DNA of 64,000 nt, from assembly GCF_032854445.1 (NCBI RefSeq), contig NC_088296.1:2069246-2133245 (forward strand), written 5' to 3'. Every line of letters begins with the position of its first letter. Position 1 is the stretch's first letter. The translations under genes were made by a program, and so were the position numbers. Under the pieces are notes generated by a model. The model did no database searches, was not told where the DNA came from, and was given only the letters and a program-made list of their open reading frames with translations. This DNA comes from Liolophura sinensis (lineage: Eukaryota; Mollusca; Polyplacophora; Chitonida; Chitonidae). Positions 35,801 through 56,676 of the stretch are shown here, one piece after another.

Positions 35801-36806
35801 TGAAGTGAAACCACCAACCATCAGCAATTTATTGACGAACTGTTGACTTCAAGCTTCAGCAGCAAAGAGCCATGAATTCGCCCGTTTGGTCAATAACCTG
35901 ATGATGACAGCTTGCTAGCGCTTTTACCGTCGGAACCAACGAGGTCCCGCTCAACTAAAATAGATGTTCACTGTATTATTCACTTGAAATTCAGTGACAG
36001 TGTATAAGTACATCTCAGCTGGCTATGGTTTTCTGATTCAAGCTAAAACACGATCACCCCCGATTTACTTGTTGTGTTGCCTCTTAGGAGCGCCAGTGGC
36101 ATGAAACCGAAAGCAAGCACCTTATTTAAATAAAACTTCGTCAGGCCTCGTGGTCACAAAACAATTCTACATTTAAGTCAAAGTTTTTATCATTAAGCTT
36201 GGTATGTTCCTTTCCGTCATTTTGACTGAATTTTGTTGCACAATTACTTACTCAGAATCTACCTTGTCCTTAAAGTTTTTGACGTTGCCACACTGGAAAA
36301 ACCAATTTCAAACTTATTTGCAAATTTTAGTTTAGTCTAAGAACGCCCTGTCATCTCGGGGTCTGGTACTTTCGAGAGTTGAGAAAACATGAAACACTAC
36401 TTCTTGGAAATCATTTTGCCTGAGTTTGATTCCAAGTAATAACTCTGATTCTGGATTCTTCACCGGTAGGGCGAGAAATTGTCCTGGTGCATTCTCCAAG
36501 TTAATTTCATGCTTTTCCTGCCGATAATCTCAGATGGATTTTACGACAGCATCCCTGTTTGTTCTTACGGCAGCTCTCTGATTTCCATACCCCTTTGTAT
36601 TTCCCGCTGACCTACCATGATCATCGATGACGAATACCGTGTTATACTTGTGGTTTACCTACCGCGATCATCAATGTCGAACACTGTATTATACTTGTGG
36701 TTTACCTACCGTGAATATCGATGACGAATACCTTTTTATACTTCATTCCATTTCTTGGACAATTTCTTAGTCTAAACAGGGACAAAGTGTGTTCTGTTAA
36801 AGTCCA
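32870..36806. other. Intergenic DNA, nothing recognised
   Basis: AT-rich, no exon-like ORF with splice signals and no tandem array. A block at 34795-34860 repeats the short motif aaacctcgcc/aaaccccgcc about four times. Confidence 0.5.
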
Positions 36807-37062
36807 GGGGACCTCTTTGGTCGAGGTGGTTAGCAGTCACTATGAGTTCAAGACCAGCTCATACTGGCTTCTTCTCCAGCACTATGTAAGAACGTCTTGC
36901 AGTACTCTGCGGGTGGTCGTTGGTTTCTAACGGGCTATGTCCAGTTTCCTTCCAACATATTGCTGGTCGCCGTCGTATAAGTGAAATATTCCTCAGTACT
37001 GCGTAGGACACCAAGGAAATAAACAAATAAATAAATAAATAAACAAATAAATAAATAAATTA
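36807..37062 (+). mobile_element. SINE family A, near full length
   Basis: Head ggggacctctttggtcgagg, B box gagttcaagacc, body, 3' core gtcgccgtcgtataagtgaa and a long (aaat)n/(aaac)n tail. Confidence 0.92.
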
Positions 37063-38660
37063 AAGTGCAATACTGGGATCTTCCTGTAAGGCGAGGCAGT
37101 GCTTTGATGCAAGATTAAAGGCGATTTTAGATACATTCAGGTTTTTATGATATTTCTATCAATTTGAATCAAACAGTGACCATTCCCCGCCTAGAGAAGG
37201 CGGTTCCAAGCTGTGTAGTAATACAATATTCCCTGCTGTTGACCCTTCTTGAGGCTTTGGTGTTTATGAATTTAGTGTCATTGTGCCTACGGTGTACATT
37301 TTGGAAATATGCATCGGTGTTGTTAACATGTCTGTAATCAAACTATCCAGAATTTTCCTTTACGTTAGTCTATAAATATGAGCGACGGAGTTCTGAAGCT
37401 CTTGGTCATTTATTTTTGTCCACTTAAAGGCAGTCATTTACTCAAGTCAACTTGTGAGCAGTTATTTAGTCCAGTCCATTTGATAACAGTCACATTTTAC
37501 TCCCATTCACTGTGAAGAATTTTGCTGGATTTGGAGATATCGGCTTTCACACCATTCGACCTTCGTCATTTGTACTGACGAAGTGTTATTATGAGATGTT
37601 ATTTTGCAGTTTGTGTCGCTCATTGTCTCTTTGTGCCATTAGATACATTTCGTCCTAGTTTACCCTGAAAGTGATATTGTGTATATTTCCTAGGAAACAT
37701 ACATCGACAGCTCGGCATCACGGACGCTACTGTAAACCCGTCCCCCCTGAGAAGTTACACATTCACAGGCAGTTTACAGGGAAATAAACCACTTATTGGA
37801 CTGTCAGCCGTAGATCTTACGAATTATACCGTGATTATGTGACAGTGTCTTTAATAAGCATTTAAAACGAATCTAAACCACTGAACAAGTGCCGACTTTC
37901 TCAATGTAATTGTACAATATGCCGTTAGCTGAAGTAAATAGCGCTGAGCTTTCATTGGAATAATACTGTATTTAATCTATATAGATTTAATATCTGTAAA
38001 CCTATCTAACATACAACTTGACAATGTATGGCAAAACATGAAAAAAAAATCCAAATCAATCCTCCTTCCATTACCTCACTTCGTTAAAAGCAGAAAAAGT
38101 ATACAATTATAGGAATCGAACTCGTTGCCATATTGTACACAAAGATTTCAATGCACGTATGTTACCAGAGTAACAATCCAGAAAATGCGATAGATTGCAT
38201 GAAATATTATGGTGAAAGTAGTGTTCCTCTAACTTTTTTTTCTTTTTGTCGATTTATAGAAATGATTGCGTGAACCAACGTGATACTTCGTTATAGCTTA
38301 CTGCTCCCTACCTAGACACAAACTATTTGGAAATGATATTTGTTCACATAATTATATTTTTATTATGAAGAGAAGTCCCGGAGGAAATCCCCTTACAACA
38401 GCAAAATCTGCCTTTGACCCTACTTTTGTCTTGTGATAGAACAAAAAGTATATATCGCATTATACATTTTCTTCAGTAATTTTACTTTATATTAAAGTAA
38501 GTATTTGTTTTATGCATGAAAAAATACACCTCACTGCTGCACCGAACTGGGACAATTTCCTATCTAGTCGTAAGGGGTCCTTTCACAGACTGTTGTTTGG
38601 GGTAAAAACAATGATGGAGAAAACTGAGGAGCTGAGTGATTATGGGCGAAATGAAAGGGA
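37063..38660. other. Intergenic DNA, nothing recognised
   Basis: AT-rich with no coding signal or repeat structure that I can name. Confidence 0.5.
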
Positions 38661-38815
38661 TGTCAAGCATACCTCCAAATGGGTGTCAAGCATACCTCCA
38701 AAGGGGTGTCAAGCCTACCTCTAAAGGGGTGTCAAGCCTACCTCCAAATGGGTGTCAAGCATACCTCCAAATGGGTTTCAAGCCTACCTCCAAAGGGGAG
38801 TCAAGCATACCTTCA
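38661..38815. repeat. 23-bp minisatellite, about 7 units
   Basis: Units tgtcaagcatacctccaaat plus ggg, with cat/cct and aat/aag variants. Confidence 0.95.
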
Positions 38816-38900
38816 GGACAGTCCGGTTATCTGTAAATTGTCAACAAAAATTGACCATTTTGACAAGTCACATGATACATTAGAACTTTTGTTTTTACCT

Positions 38901-39192
38901 TTAACAACAGATGAATTCCCCGCCCCAAGGTGTACACTAGGGCTAGGTTTTAACCTTAACGACAGAAGAATTCCCCGCCCCAAGGTGTACACTAGGGCTA
39001 GGTTTTACCCTTAACGACAGAAGAATTCCCCGCCCCAAGGTGTACACTAGGGCTAGGTTTTACCCTTAACGACAGAAGAATTCCCCGCCCCAAGGTGTAC
39101 ACTAGGGCTAGGTTTTACCCTTAACGACAGAAGAATTCCCCGCCCCAAGGTGTACACTAGGGCTAGGTTTTACCCTTAACGACAAAAGAATT
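38901..39192. repeat. 55-bp minisatellite, five units plus a partial
   Basis: Units start at 38901, 38956, 39011, 39066 and 39121, with a partial at 39176: ttaacgacagaagaattccc followed by cgccccaaggtgtacactag and ggctaggttttaccc. Units 2-5 are almost identical, which suggests recent expansion. Confidence 0.97.
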
Positions 39193-39960
39193 CGATCTGA
39201 AAGCTTGGCTATATGAAGCACGCAGTACAGAAGTCTGTAACATCTCGCTCCGTGGATGTTTCCAGAATGTGGTCTCGTAAACAAAGTGCATCTGGTTTCG
39301 ACTTCTGGCTGTTGTATACATATAGACTAAAGCTGCACAGGATGGTCTGCACGCAGGCCTCAAATTTCAGGCAGTGGTTTTAGATCATATATTCTTCAGA
39401 ATGCCCTTCGGATTTCGCAGCGTGGATGCAGCGTGAAATACAAGTATACACGAACACGGCAAATGTGAAAATCGGGATCAAAGGACTGTGCGAAACAATG
39501 ATTTACACAGTTTTGTGATACTGGGCCGAGAAACCACATAACTGACTTCCCCTTGGCTTCCCTTTGCGGAAGCTAAGTAAGGTCCAGAAAGGTTTAACAT
39601 TATTAATAGCACTTGCCGATTTCATGCTCACATGGTTAGTTCAACTCCTATTGTTACCGTCTTAGGAGTTTTTTTACGACGTAAATAGCACATCGTTCTT
39701 TTTTCTTTTATGTCCTCTGCTGTATGAAAATAGCCAGCAGCTCTTTGTAATTTCTTCAGCCATCACACATCAAAGGGGTTCCACAAGAATAAATAATCTT
39801 CTGTAATAACCGTTGAGCTCTTTTATGTCCACCATCTTGTTTTGTACCTGACGGAAACTGGCATTACCTTCAGACACAGAGCAGTTAATGCTTTTGGACA
39901 ATCTCCTCAATTTTCTGAGAAAAAATCCCTTTGAGAAAAAGTTGAAAGTTTTCCTCTGGG

Positions 39961-39989
39961 TATATATATATATATATATATATATATAA
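39961..39989. repeat. (TA)n microsatellite
   Basis: Uninterrupted TA dinucleotides, 14 copies. Confidence 0.98.
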
Positions 39990-42100
39990 TCAAAACTTTG
40001 CTAATGTTTATGACATTAGTAAAGCTAACGGCCAATCGCTACCATCGCTACCAAACAAGATCGAATCCAACGTTTGTTGGTGTTGGGAATTTAGTCACCG
40101 AGTTTGAACACGTGTACATTCCAGGCTGACATGTTTAAAAGGAAATTATTCCCCCAAACATCGAAGTTGTTTTTCGGCACAATCATCACGTATCCTTGTG
40201 GTTTTGAGTTCTGAACCTTAAACATCTTACATGTGTAATAATGGAAAAGAAAAAGGCCGGTGTGAAGGAAGAAAGATGTTCAATTCCTTGTCAGATATAA
40301 AATTGTGTTACATACCTTGTAGCGTACCCTGTCTTTTCCCAGATCAAAGTGTCGACACTGGATAAAGGCACCTATACAGCAAGTTGTGTGTGTGAGAGAG
40401 AGTAGGTGTGTGTGTGTGTATGGGTGGGGGGGTTATGGTTACAACAGCGTGCTTGCGATACATAAATCACAATGAGCTGTTTTTCTTGTTTTTAATGTGT
40501 ACAATCACCCATTAGCACTTGTTCCTAATGGCTTCTCCTAGAGTGCTTCCCTAAGGTTTTCTCAACCTATTCGAATATAGCCCAGATAGAAAAACTGTCG
40601 CACATTGCTGAATGCTCCTCCCTGAATCCTAAGCAACGCAGACATAGTTCTGTCAAGTTGATTATGGAAGATAAAGTTTGCCCCTTCTATGCATAGGCAC
40701 AGTTTTATGTGTTTTGTTTGATGTGATTTTTGTTTGTAAAAGACAAATGGCTTCAGCTGATTCGCGTACGTTACATACAGACGACATGTTACCGGTTCAT
40801 AGTCCTTGTGCTACGTCCAGAACGCAGATATTTCTTGTTTATACAGACTTTCTTGAGCTAAAGTCTTCGTCTCTGCGTATCCAATCGGTTATTCATCAAT
40901 GTAGACACAGGGTCGAATCCAACTCTGACAGATTCTGTGGGTAATATGTCACTAGGGTTTTCTTGTTGTCCCACCTAAGGCAAGACGGACACTTTACTTT
41001 CCTTTGTCTGGAAAACCAACATTCGTCACATCAGTTAAATTTGAAATGGATACGGGTCTGCTACCTCAACCATCGTCTATGGCAAAGCTTATGCGTGAAA
41101 GCCAAATTATAAACCGTTCTCAGTATGAACAAAATCCCCCAGTCTAAGCGTGAAGTTCGACACGCTTATCTCACAAGATCAACCTGCAACAGGAGGCACC
41201 TATGGAATAGTATACAGTAATACGTATACAGCAAATGAGGCTTGTAACGCATCATAGGGGGTTAAGGAGTTACACGTTTTAAATGATGCAGAGAGAACAG
41301 TTAGCATTTTACATGCAGGGGTAACATCGAACTTGGTTTTGTTTAATGTTCTTAATGTTCTGGAACTCATTTCCGGTGTCTTCTAGAATGAGATGAACAG
41401 TGAAGTCCCGGCCTTTAAGGAATTGCGATGTTGGATCCGATTGCTGCTCAGCAATTTAATATCGAACCGCAGGCCACCAGCCACTTAGGTGTCTGCGCTT
41501 CTATGAGAGCTAGCGGGAAGGGTCCTTCTTCTGTCACTCTTGCCCCCCTTGTATCTAGGTGGGTCGATTAAAGCCACGCGTTGCCTACTGGGATTAATAA
41601 TTGTAACTGGCTATATGCGTAAACAAGCATGCCGACTTGAGTGACAGAGGCATTGTTTCCTTAAATTTTGAACAGGGACGAATGAAACTTGCTTCATCTT
41701 GAACTTAGGTTCTCAGACAAGTTAATAGTTTTAGCCATGACCAGTTTTGGCTGGCAATTCCAGGTCACTGTTAATATTGAACTTGAGATGGCATTTGGTT
41801 GGAGTGAGAGTGTGGTGCTAGCAATCCGTGAAGCCTACTGCCTCGATCGACGAATACATTTGAGTGCATGTTTGTATTTAATCCGTGGTTTAGGATGTAA
41901 TTTATTCAGAGTATCCCACTCGTGTCATAACCGTCAGTTTTATCGGTTACGGAGGCCAGGATACAATTGAGCCACAAACTTTCCCTCATGTATGACCCAG
42001 CAAGCATTTATGGAAATGGGCTGGACGGCAAGTCCGTACATTATACAATACAGCGGAAGTTAGCGACTGCTTACTTACTCCCGGTTCCTTACTGTAGTAT
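39990..42100. other. Intergenic DNA, no gene recognised
   Basis: A tRNA-like B box (gggtcgaatcc) near 40911 hints at an old SINE, but no A box or tail was found. Otherwise nothing. Confidence 0.4.
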
Positions 42101-42244
42101 GAAGGTCTTGCAGCAACCTGCGGATGGTCGTCAGTTTGCCGTGGGCAATACCCGGTTTCCTCCCACCATAATGCTGGCCGCCGTCGTATAAGTGAAATAT
42201 TCTTGAGTACGGCGCTAAACACCAATCAAATAAATCAAATAAAA
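42101..42244 (+). mobile_element. SINE family A, 5'-truncated
   Basis: Starts at gaaggtcttgcagcaacctg and keeps the whole 3' core and tail (gagtacggcgctaaacacca). Confidence 0.93.
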
Positions 42245-42479
42245 TACTGTAGTCGGGGCTCCGGAAAGGGGCCATCGCTTACCACTATATATTAGTTTAT
42301 TCAGAACATGCGCGTTATACGTCTGTACAAATATTGTAGAATGGTGTAAGGATTTCCACTTGTTCCCCCGTTCAACCTTTGTCCATCCATCTATCTGTCT
42401 CTCAGTTAGAGCGCTCACACGTCTGCTTGTCCGCTTGTCTATTTGTCCCACATATACGGCAAAAGGTTTAATTCTAATA

Positions 42480-44745
42480 GTATGTAAATGACCCCCGTGA
42501 CAGAACCATTATAGAAAGACAATATAACCCTAGAGGTAAAATATATGAACCTTCCATTCAACTTTAGTGGGTAAATATTGGGTCTTCGTGTTCTCAATAA
42601 CGCTTATTGAGGGCCACCCATCTTGATCGCCCATACCTGTGAACAAATGGCTATCGAATCACACTAGTTTCTTTTTTGCTGCTTTAAATGGCTATAAAAT
42701 CTGTTCAAAGGTCCACTGTCGTACACACAGGGCCAATTTTTGGTCAGTGGAGTTTTCCTGTCTGTAAAGACCCCAAAATGGCCCAGATATACAGCAAACA
42801 TTAGCGCATAATATTTTTTATTTTAATGGCTTTGGTGACAAAACCGCCATTTTGTGCCGCTCCAGAAGACATTGTGCTCTGAGAAACTCAATATATGAAT
42901 ATTCCATCTTATAATCTTTGGGCAAATATGGGTAGTCCATATTCTTTTATGATCCTTAATGAAGGCCACCCAACTTGATCGTCCTATCCAGAACTGTAAG
43001 GAAATGGCTGAATAAAATTTGGTCTTCCTGTCTGCAAAGACACAAAATTGACCTAGATATTCACAAAACGTTTCATACGGAAGCTTTTAAAGTAAGTGGC
43101 TCTTGTGACAAAGCCGCCATTTGTGCCGCTCTAGAAAGACATTGTGTACCAGGAGACTTTAATAATGATTTATTTATGTATTTGACTGGTATTTTACGCC
43201 GTTTTCAAGAATATTTCACTTATACGACGGCGGCCAGAATTATGGTGGGTGGAAACCGGGCAGACCTCCGAGGAAACCCACGACCATCCGCCGGATGCTG
43301 GAAGACCTTACCACTTACGGACGGAGAGAGAGCCAACATGAGTTGAACTCACAGCTAGCGCACTGGTGAGAGGCTCTTGGGCCATTACGCTGCGCTAGCG
43401 CGCTAACAAACTGAGTCACGGAGCCCCCGTTTCAAAAATGAATGTTCCATCAATTTGTTTTGGGACAAATATGGGGTCTTCATATTCTGTTTGATCCTTA
43501 ACTAAGGCCACCCATCTTGGTTCTGGTGGCAAAACTGATGTAATATATAACTGGCTCTGGTTACAAAGCCGTCATTTGTGTCGCCGTACAAAAAGAAATT
43601 GATGCAAAAGAAATTAATGTGATTCCATGGGCATTTCTTTACAGGGACGGATAGGTCGATCAAGATGGGTGGCCCTAATTAAGACTCATACAGAACATAA
43701 AGATCCCACATTTAATGAACAAATTTAGATGGAACGTTCACGTATTGAATCTTCTAAGTGCACCAATGTCTTTCTACAGTGGCACAAATGGCGGCCTTGC
43801 CACCAGTCATTTATATTGTACAAAATTAACATTTTGTTGGGTTATTTTGAGGTCTTTGCACCCCATTCCATTGATCTCACCTCGGTGTGCACGAAAAACG
43901 ACCTTCTAACAGGTTTAATTGCTATTTAAAGCGACACAAAAGAAACTAATGTGAACTTACCTTTTGATGTGTTTCTGGGCTATTTTGGGGTCTTTACTGA
44001 CAGGAAGATCCCGTTTTATTGACCCCAGTTTGGTCTTGTGTGCACGACAGAGTATCTTTGAACAGGTTTAATCGCCATTTAGAGGGGCACAAAAGAAACT
44101 ATGTGATTCCATAGCCATTTCTTCACAGGTGTGTTTAGGGCGAACATAGCATGAAGAAAACATGAAGACCCCATATTTGCCCAATGAAATGTCAATGGAA
44201 CGTTAATATATTGAATCTGCTAAATGTGCAATTTTTTTAGAGCAGCACAAATGTCTTTTTTTTTTACCAGACCACTTAAATTTTACATATTAGAGTCCAG
44301 TTTTCTTTTGTTAATGTCGTTCATTTTGGGGTCTATTCAAAGAGGGAGACCCCATTTTATTTACCTCAACTTGGTATTGTGTTCACAACTGAGGACCTTT
44401 TAGCAAGTTTAATAACCGTTAAATCTCCACAAAAGAAGGTATTGCAAATCCATAGCCATTTCGTCACAGACATGGATAGGGCGATCAAGATGGTGGCCCT
44501 AATTAAAGCTTATACAAAGCATGAAGATTCCATGTCTATACCTACAGCAGATTTTATTGACGTAATGTCGGACTTGTGTTCACGACAGAGGACCTTGGAA
44601 CAAATTTAGTAGTCATTCACAGAGGCACAAGTGAACTTAATGCGATTACATAACCATTTCTCCATGTATGGATAAGACGATAAAGATGGCCGTTATTAAA
44701 GATCATAAAGAAGACGGAGGCCCCATTTTTACCCCACCCCCTCCA
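42480..44745. repeat. 2.2-kb multi-unit inverted repeat
   Basis: Several diverged units of about 200-300 bp lie in one orientation in the left half (about 42480-43545) and in the opposite orientation in the right half (about 43580-44745). Example pairs: ggccacccatcttgatcg (42612-42629) against its exact complement at 43657-43674, and tcctgtctgtaaagacccca (42756-42775) against near-complement at 43986-44005. A family A SINE (43166-43428) has inserted into the left half. No ORF of interest, and no terminal repeats or target duplication identified. Confidence 0.85.
43166..43428 (-). mobile_element. SINE family A, full length, inside the inverted repeat
   Basis: Tail at left, core ttttacgccgttttcaagaa, head at right ending gagtcacggagccccc. 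It splits one inverted-repeat unit, so it arrived later. Confidence 0.95.
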
Positions 44746-45267
44746 CCCGGTTTAAGCTATACTTTATCATGTATTTTGCAATCATTACAGAAACTAATTG
44801 ACCAGAAATATCTGCTGAAAAGTGTAAATGCGTTGAAGCTTTATAGTGTCAAATAGGCGAATAGTCTACACACGAGAGCATCTTCTGGAGCCTCTCTAGT
44901 TTAGAATAAGGAACGGGGAATAGGTAATCAGAGTATAACTTCAGCTGAGAGATTATACATTGAGTGGTTTAATGGAGTCTGTACAAAGGGGGATAACCAG
45001 GCGCCAACCATTTGGTCGTTTCACATCAGCTTGCCTCCCTTCCAGCATGGTTATTTATCTTTTAAGATTCTATGTTTTCATCGATTTAGAAATCACAATA
45101 AGTGTTACAAATGTTAAAAGCTTCAACTCACATTTGGAGAAAATTTCGGAACATTCTTAAAAAAGGATGACTATAGAAGAGTGTACAATACAACGTAGAA
45201 ACAGAACGCTGGTACTAACACATAAGAAAACCAACCCTTGAAATTTGTAAAAACTCAACACAAGCAA

Positions 45268-46336
45268 AAGTGTGTAAGTGTGTAGTATACAGCAACACTG
45301 TGCGTAAGTGTTTAGTATACGGTAAAACTGTGTGTAAGTATGTAGTATACAGTAACACTGTGTGTAAGTGTGTAGTATACAGTAACACTGTGTGTAAGTA
45401 TGTAGTATACAGCAGCACTGCCTGTAAGCGTGCAGTATGTTGTAACCATGGGGAAGAGTGTAGTATACAGTAACGCTGTATACTGTAAGACTGTGTTTTA
45501 GTTTGTAATATACAACAACACGGCGTGTACGTGTGTAGTATGCATTAACACAGTGTGTAAGTCTGTAGTATATAATAACACTGCGTATAAGTGTGTAGTA
45601 CACGGCAACACTGCGTGAACGTGTGTAGCATACAGTAACACTGTGTGTAAGTGTGCAGAATACAATAACACTGCGTGTAAGTGTGTAGTAAACGGCAACA
45701 CTGCGTGCTAGTATGTAGCAGATAGTAACAGTGTGTGTAAATGTGTATTATACATTAAGACTGCGGGTAAGTGTGTAGCATACAATAACGCTGCGGGTAA
45801 GTGTGTAGTATACAGTAGCACTGTGTGTAAGTGTGTAGTATACAGTAACACTGCGTGTAAGTGTGTAATATACAGTAACACTGTGTGTAAGTATGTAGTA
45901 TACAGCAGCACTGCCTGTAAGCGTGCAGTATATAGTAACCCTGGGGAAGAGTGTAGTATACAGTAACGCTGTATGTATGTGTGTAGTATACTGTAAGACT
46001 GTGTGTTAGTGTGTAATATACAGCAACAGTGCTTGACGTGTGTAAAATACAGTCACACTGTGTGTAAGTCTGTAGCATACAATAACACTGCGTGTAAGTG
46101 TGTAGTATACGGCAACACTGCGTGTACGTGTGTAGCATACAGTAACACTGTGTGTGATGGTGTAGTACATGTATACGGCAACGCTGCGTGCACGTATGTA
46201 GCATACAGTAACACTGTGTGTAAGTGTGTAGTATACAGGAAGATTGTGTGTAAGTGTGTAGCATACAATAACACTGCGGGTAAGTGTGCAGTATACAGTA
46301 ACACTGCGTGTAAGTGTGTAGTATACAGCAACGCTG
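45268..46336. repeat. 30-bp minisatellite, about 35 units, with a 493-bp higher-order period
   Basis: Units gtgtgtaagtgtgtagtata plus cagtaacact. A variant block with ccatggggaag (45447) returns as ccctggggaag 493 bp later, with the same neighbours on both sides, showing a higher-order duplication. Because 30 is a multiple of three, long open frames appear on both strands; they are not genes. Confidence 0.97.
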
Positions 46337-46339
46337 TGG

Positions 46340-47152
46340 AACCCCTAACTAGTAGGAACTCCGAGGTGGCACACAACCGCCAAAACTAAATGAACCAATT
46401 CCCTCACTGGAGACTAGTCGCAGTCGACCGTTTGATGACACCGGTATACGGTTACTTGGTAATAAATATTATTGTCGGGATTACAGCTGCCAAGCCTGAG
46501 AAGAGCTTTAAGAAATTGTGGATCCAGATGTGCACCAAAACTGTTATGGATTTGTGCTTTGTCTACAGTCAAACTTTGCAACGCTGTTGTTGAATTGCTG
46601 ATTGACAGACAGACAAATGTCATCAAAACACGCCCTTATGCGAGTTGGAGGAATCACGATCCCCAAATGTAAGTAACAATACATAAGGTCAAGGGTCAAG
46701 TTGTCAACGTGATTTTTATGTAGGGATGTGACATGTTAATACGCCCTTCGTAGAGGTCAGCGCAGGCTTTGTAACATCTCAGAGCATTTCCGGAAAAAAG
46801 GTGTCGATATTTTCGCTGGCATGCCAGCCACTTACAGTAACAAACACGTACGTGCCCTATACAATCGGTGGGGTATAGTTTATAGAATGCATTGAATTGC
46901 AAGAAGACCTCATTTGGTGCCTAATTAAAGCGAACGCTGAGCTCAGAAATAAGTTTGGTAGATTTTGTAAACTTCAAGAAACAACGTTAATGCTCTAAGA
47001 CAACTCTTAAAACGTGTGCTAAAATATGCTGTCAGCTTTGAACGAGGAAGGGCGGACACTGATGACCTCACCTCTCGAAAACTAACTTTTTTCGATTTTT
47101 CTCACAGCACATCGGAACAAATGCACGTTCTGTGTAGAAGGAATCGTGAATC
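46340..47152. other. Upstream region of protease 1
   Basis: No coding signal. Promoter and 5' UTR of the clip-like protease probably lie here. A candidate 5' UTR acceptor (tttttctcacag) ends at about 47107. No clear TATA box. Confidence 0.4.
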
Positions 47153-55245
<8,093 letters not shown>

Positions 55246-55264
55246 CGAGCTAACAAAAAGCTGT

Positions 55265-55270
55265 AATAAA
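55265..55270 (+). terminator. Poly(A) signal of protease 1
   Basis: AATAAA starts 20 bases after the TGA and is followed by T/GT-rich sequence (gtgtggtttttttat). Implies a very short 3' UTR. Confidence 0.75.
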
Positions 55271-55549
55271 TATTTCAATATTGAAGGAATTATTATAGTG
55301 TGGTTTTTTTATCCAGAATAATTCCAGAAAGAGAAACCTTATACGTGGTTTGCTAGTAAAGGCTATTTTCTGTGGAATCATGTGCTCTTAGTTCACGCAT
55401 TGTGCTGAGAGCACGTGTCATGGTGTTCTCAGACCCCATCTTTACATGAACATCCTCAGCACACTTTTATGTGTGTATCATCACAGTTTCATATTTCACA
55501 ACACTTGTATGTGTACGCCTGTAGGTATATATTTTATTGTCCGCCTGTG

Positions 55550-55552
55550 TGT

Positions 55553-55591
<39 letters not shown>

Positions 55592-55746
55592 TTTGCTTTG
55601 TGTTTTACCCCGTACTCAAGCATATTTCATTTACGGCCAGAAGCCAGGAAGAACTGAACTTGAATTCACACGGACCGCATTGGTGAGAAGCTTCTGGGTC
55701 ATTACGCTACGCTGGCGTACTAACCATCTCCGCCAATGAGGCCCCC
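55550..55746 (-). mobile_element. SINE family A with long (ATTT)n tail and internal deletion
   Basis: About eleven ATTT units at left, core gttttaccccgtactcaagc, then a deletion to the head, ending ccgccaatgaggccccc. Lies between the two proteases. Confidence 0.92.
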
Positions 55747-55787
55747 ATGTGTATCTTCAGGTCATGTTTACCTCATCTCGGTGCACG

Positions 55788-55834
55788 ATATTCTTGAGTT
55801 CTACGTAAAACTCCAATTAAATAGATCAATAAAT
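55788..55834 (+). mobile_element. SINE family A 3' scrap
   Basis: atattcttgagttctacgta followed by aactccaattaaatagatc. Confidence 0.7.
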
Positions 55835-55989
55835 CTCGGCGCACGTGTATGCGTTCGCAGTTAATGCCCGTGTATAAACGATACAATTTTATTTGTATTC
55901 ATGTTACGAAGTGAAGGATCTAGCCACTGCAGTACAGTGGGATACCTCCTCACGCGTAACAACTGCACAGTGTAAGTGCTCTCTGGTGG

Positions 55990-56130
55990 CACGCGGTACA
56001 TGGGAAGGTCTGTCAGTGGGATTTCCCAGGGCTCTTCCCGGTTTCCTCCAACCATAATGCTTCCGTCGTCGTATAAGTGAAATATTCTTGAGTACTGCGT
56101 AAAACATCAATCAAATAAATAGATAAATAG
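55990..56130 (+). mobile_element. SINE family A, 5'-truncated
   Basis: Begins near cacgcggtacatgggaaggt; core tccgtcgtcgtataagtgaa; tail caatcaaataaatagataaa. Confidence 0.9.
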
Positions 56131-56621
56131 CAGTGTAAGTGTGTCTTACATGGCTATACTCTGGACTGCACAGTTAACAAAATGGAAAGTATCATACAAC
56201 TGACTCAAGGAGCTGCTTACAAACTTTTTGACATGGGCCGAAATAAATGGGTTTCGAAGTGCGAGACAAACTTAGACAAACTGTTTGTGTGGTTTATTTC
56301 TCGTCTTTCAGCAATCCCATAATAAATCCGTTCTGTCAAATTTTACAAAAAATAAACAGGGGTGTTACTTACAGCGAAACTATTAGCACCTACAGTGTTT
56401 CCTTTGATCGTACAAAAAAAACAACTACCTATGCTTAACCACACCCAGAATCCATGGACGACTTCTGTTTGAAGTGCTCAGCGTAGAAAATGTATACCTT
56501 GCCGGACGGAAGTGACTCACACCTTACTTAACACAAGCAGTAAGCTGTCTTCCTCCAGTTAAGTCTTTTTTTCAAAAATGTCGCCGGTATGTGGCCCATA
56601 TCTTCTGCGAGTTCCACCAAG

Positions 56622-56676
56622 ATGAAGATCTTTTGGCTGTTTGCTTTGTTTAATTTGACAGAGCATCTATGTGAAG
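56622..56676 (+). CDS. Protease 2 exon 1: signal peptide
   Basis: 18 codons plus one base; hydrophobic [10 protein letters not shown]. Start context ccaagatgaag. Donor gtaaga. Confidence 0.8.

Noticed and set aside
40678-40944. + strand ORF of 88 codons with a B-box-like motif at its end
   Set aside because: No homology, no splice signals, no A box; too weak to call either a gene or a SINE.
42975-43346. + strand ORF of 123 codons
   Set aside because: Crosses from the inverted repeat into a SINE insertion, so it cannot be a conserved gene.
45157-46389. Several Cys/Tyr/Thr-rich ORFs of up to 169 codons on both strands
   Set aside because: Same effect in the 30-bp minisatellite; no start context, splice signal or composition of a real protein.
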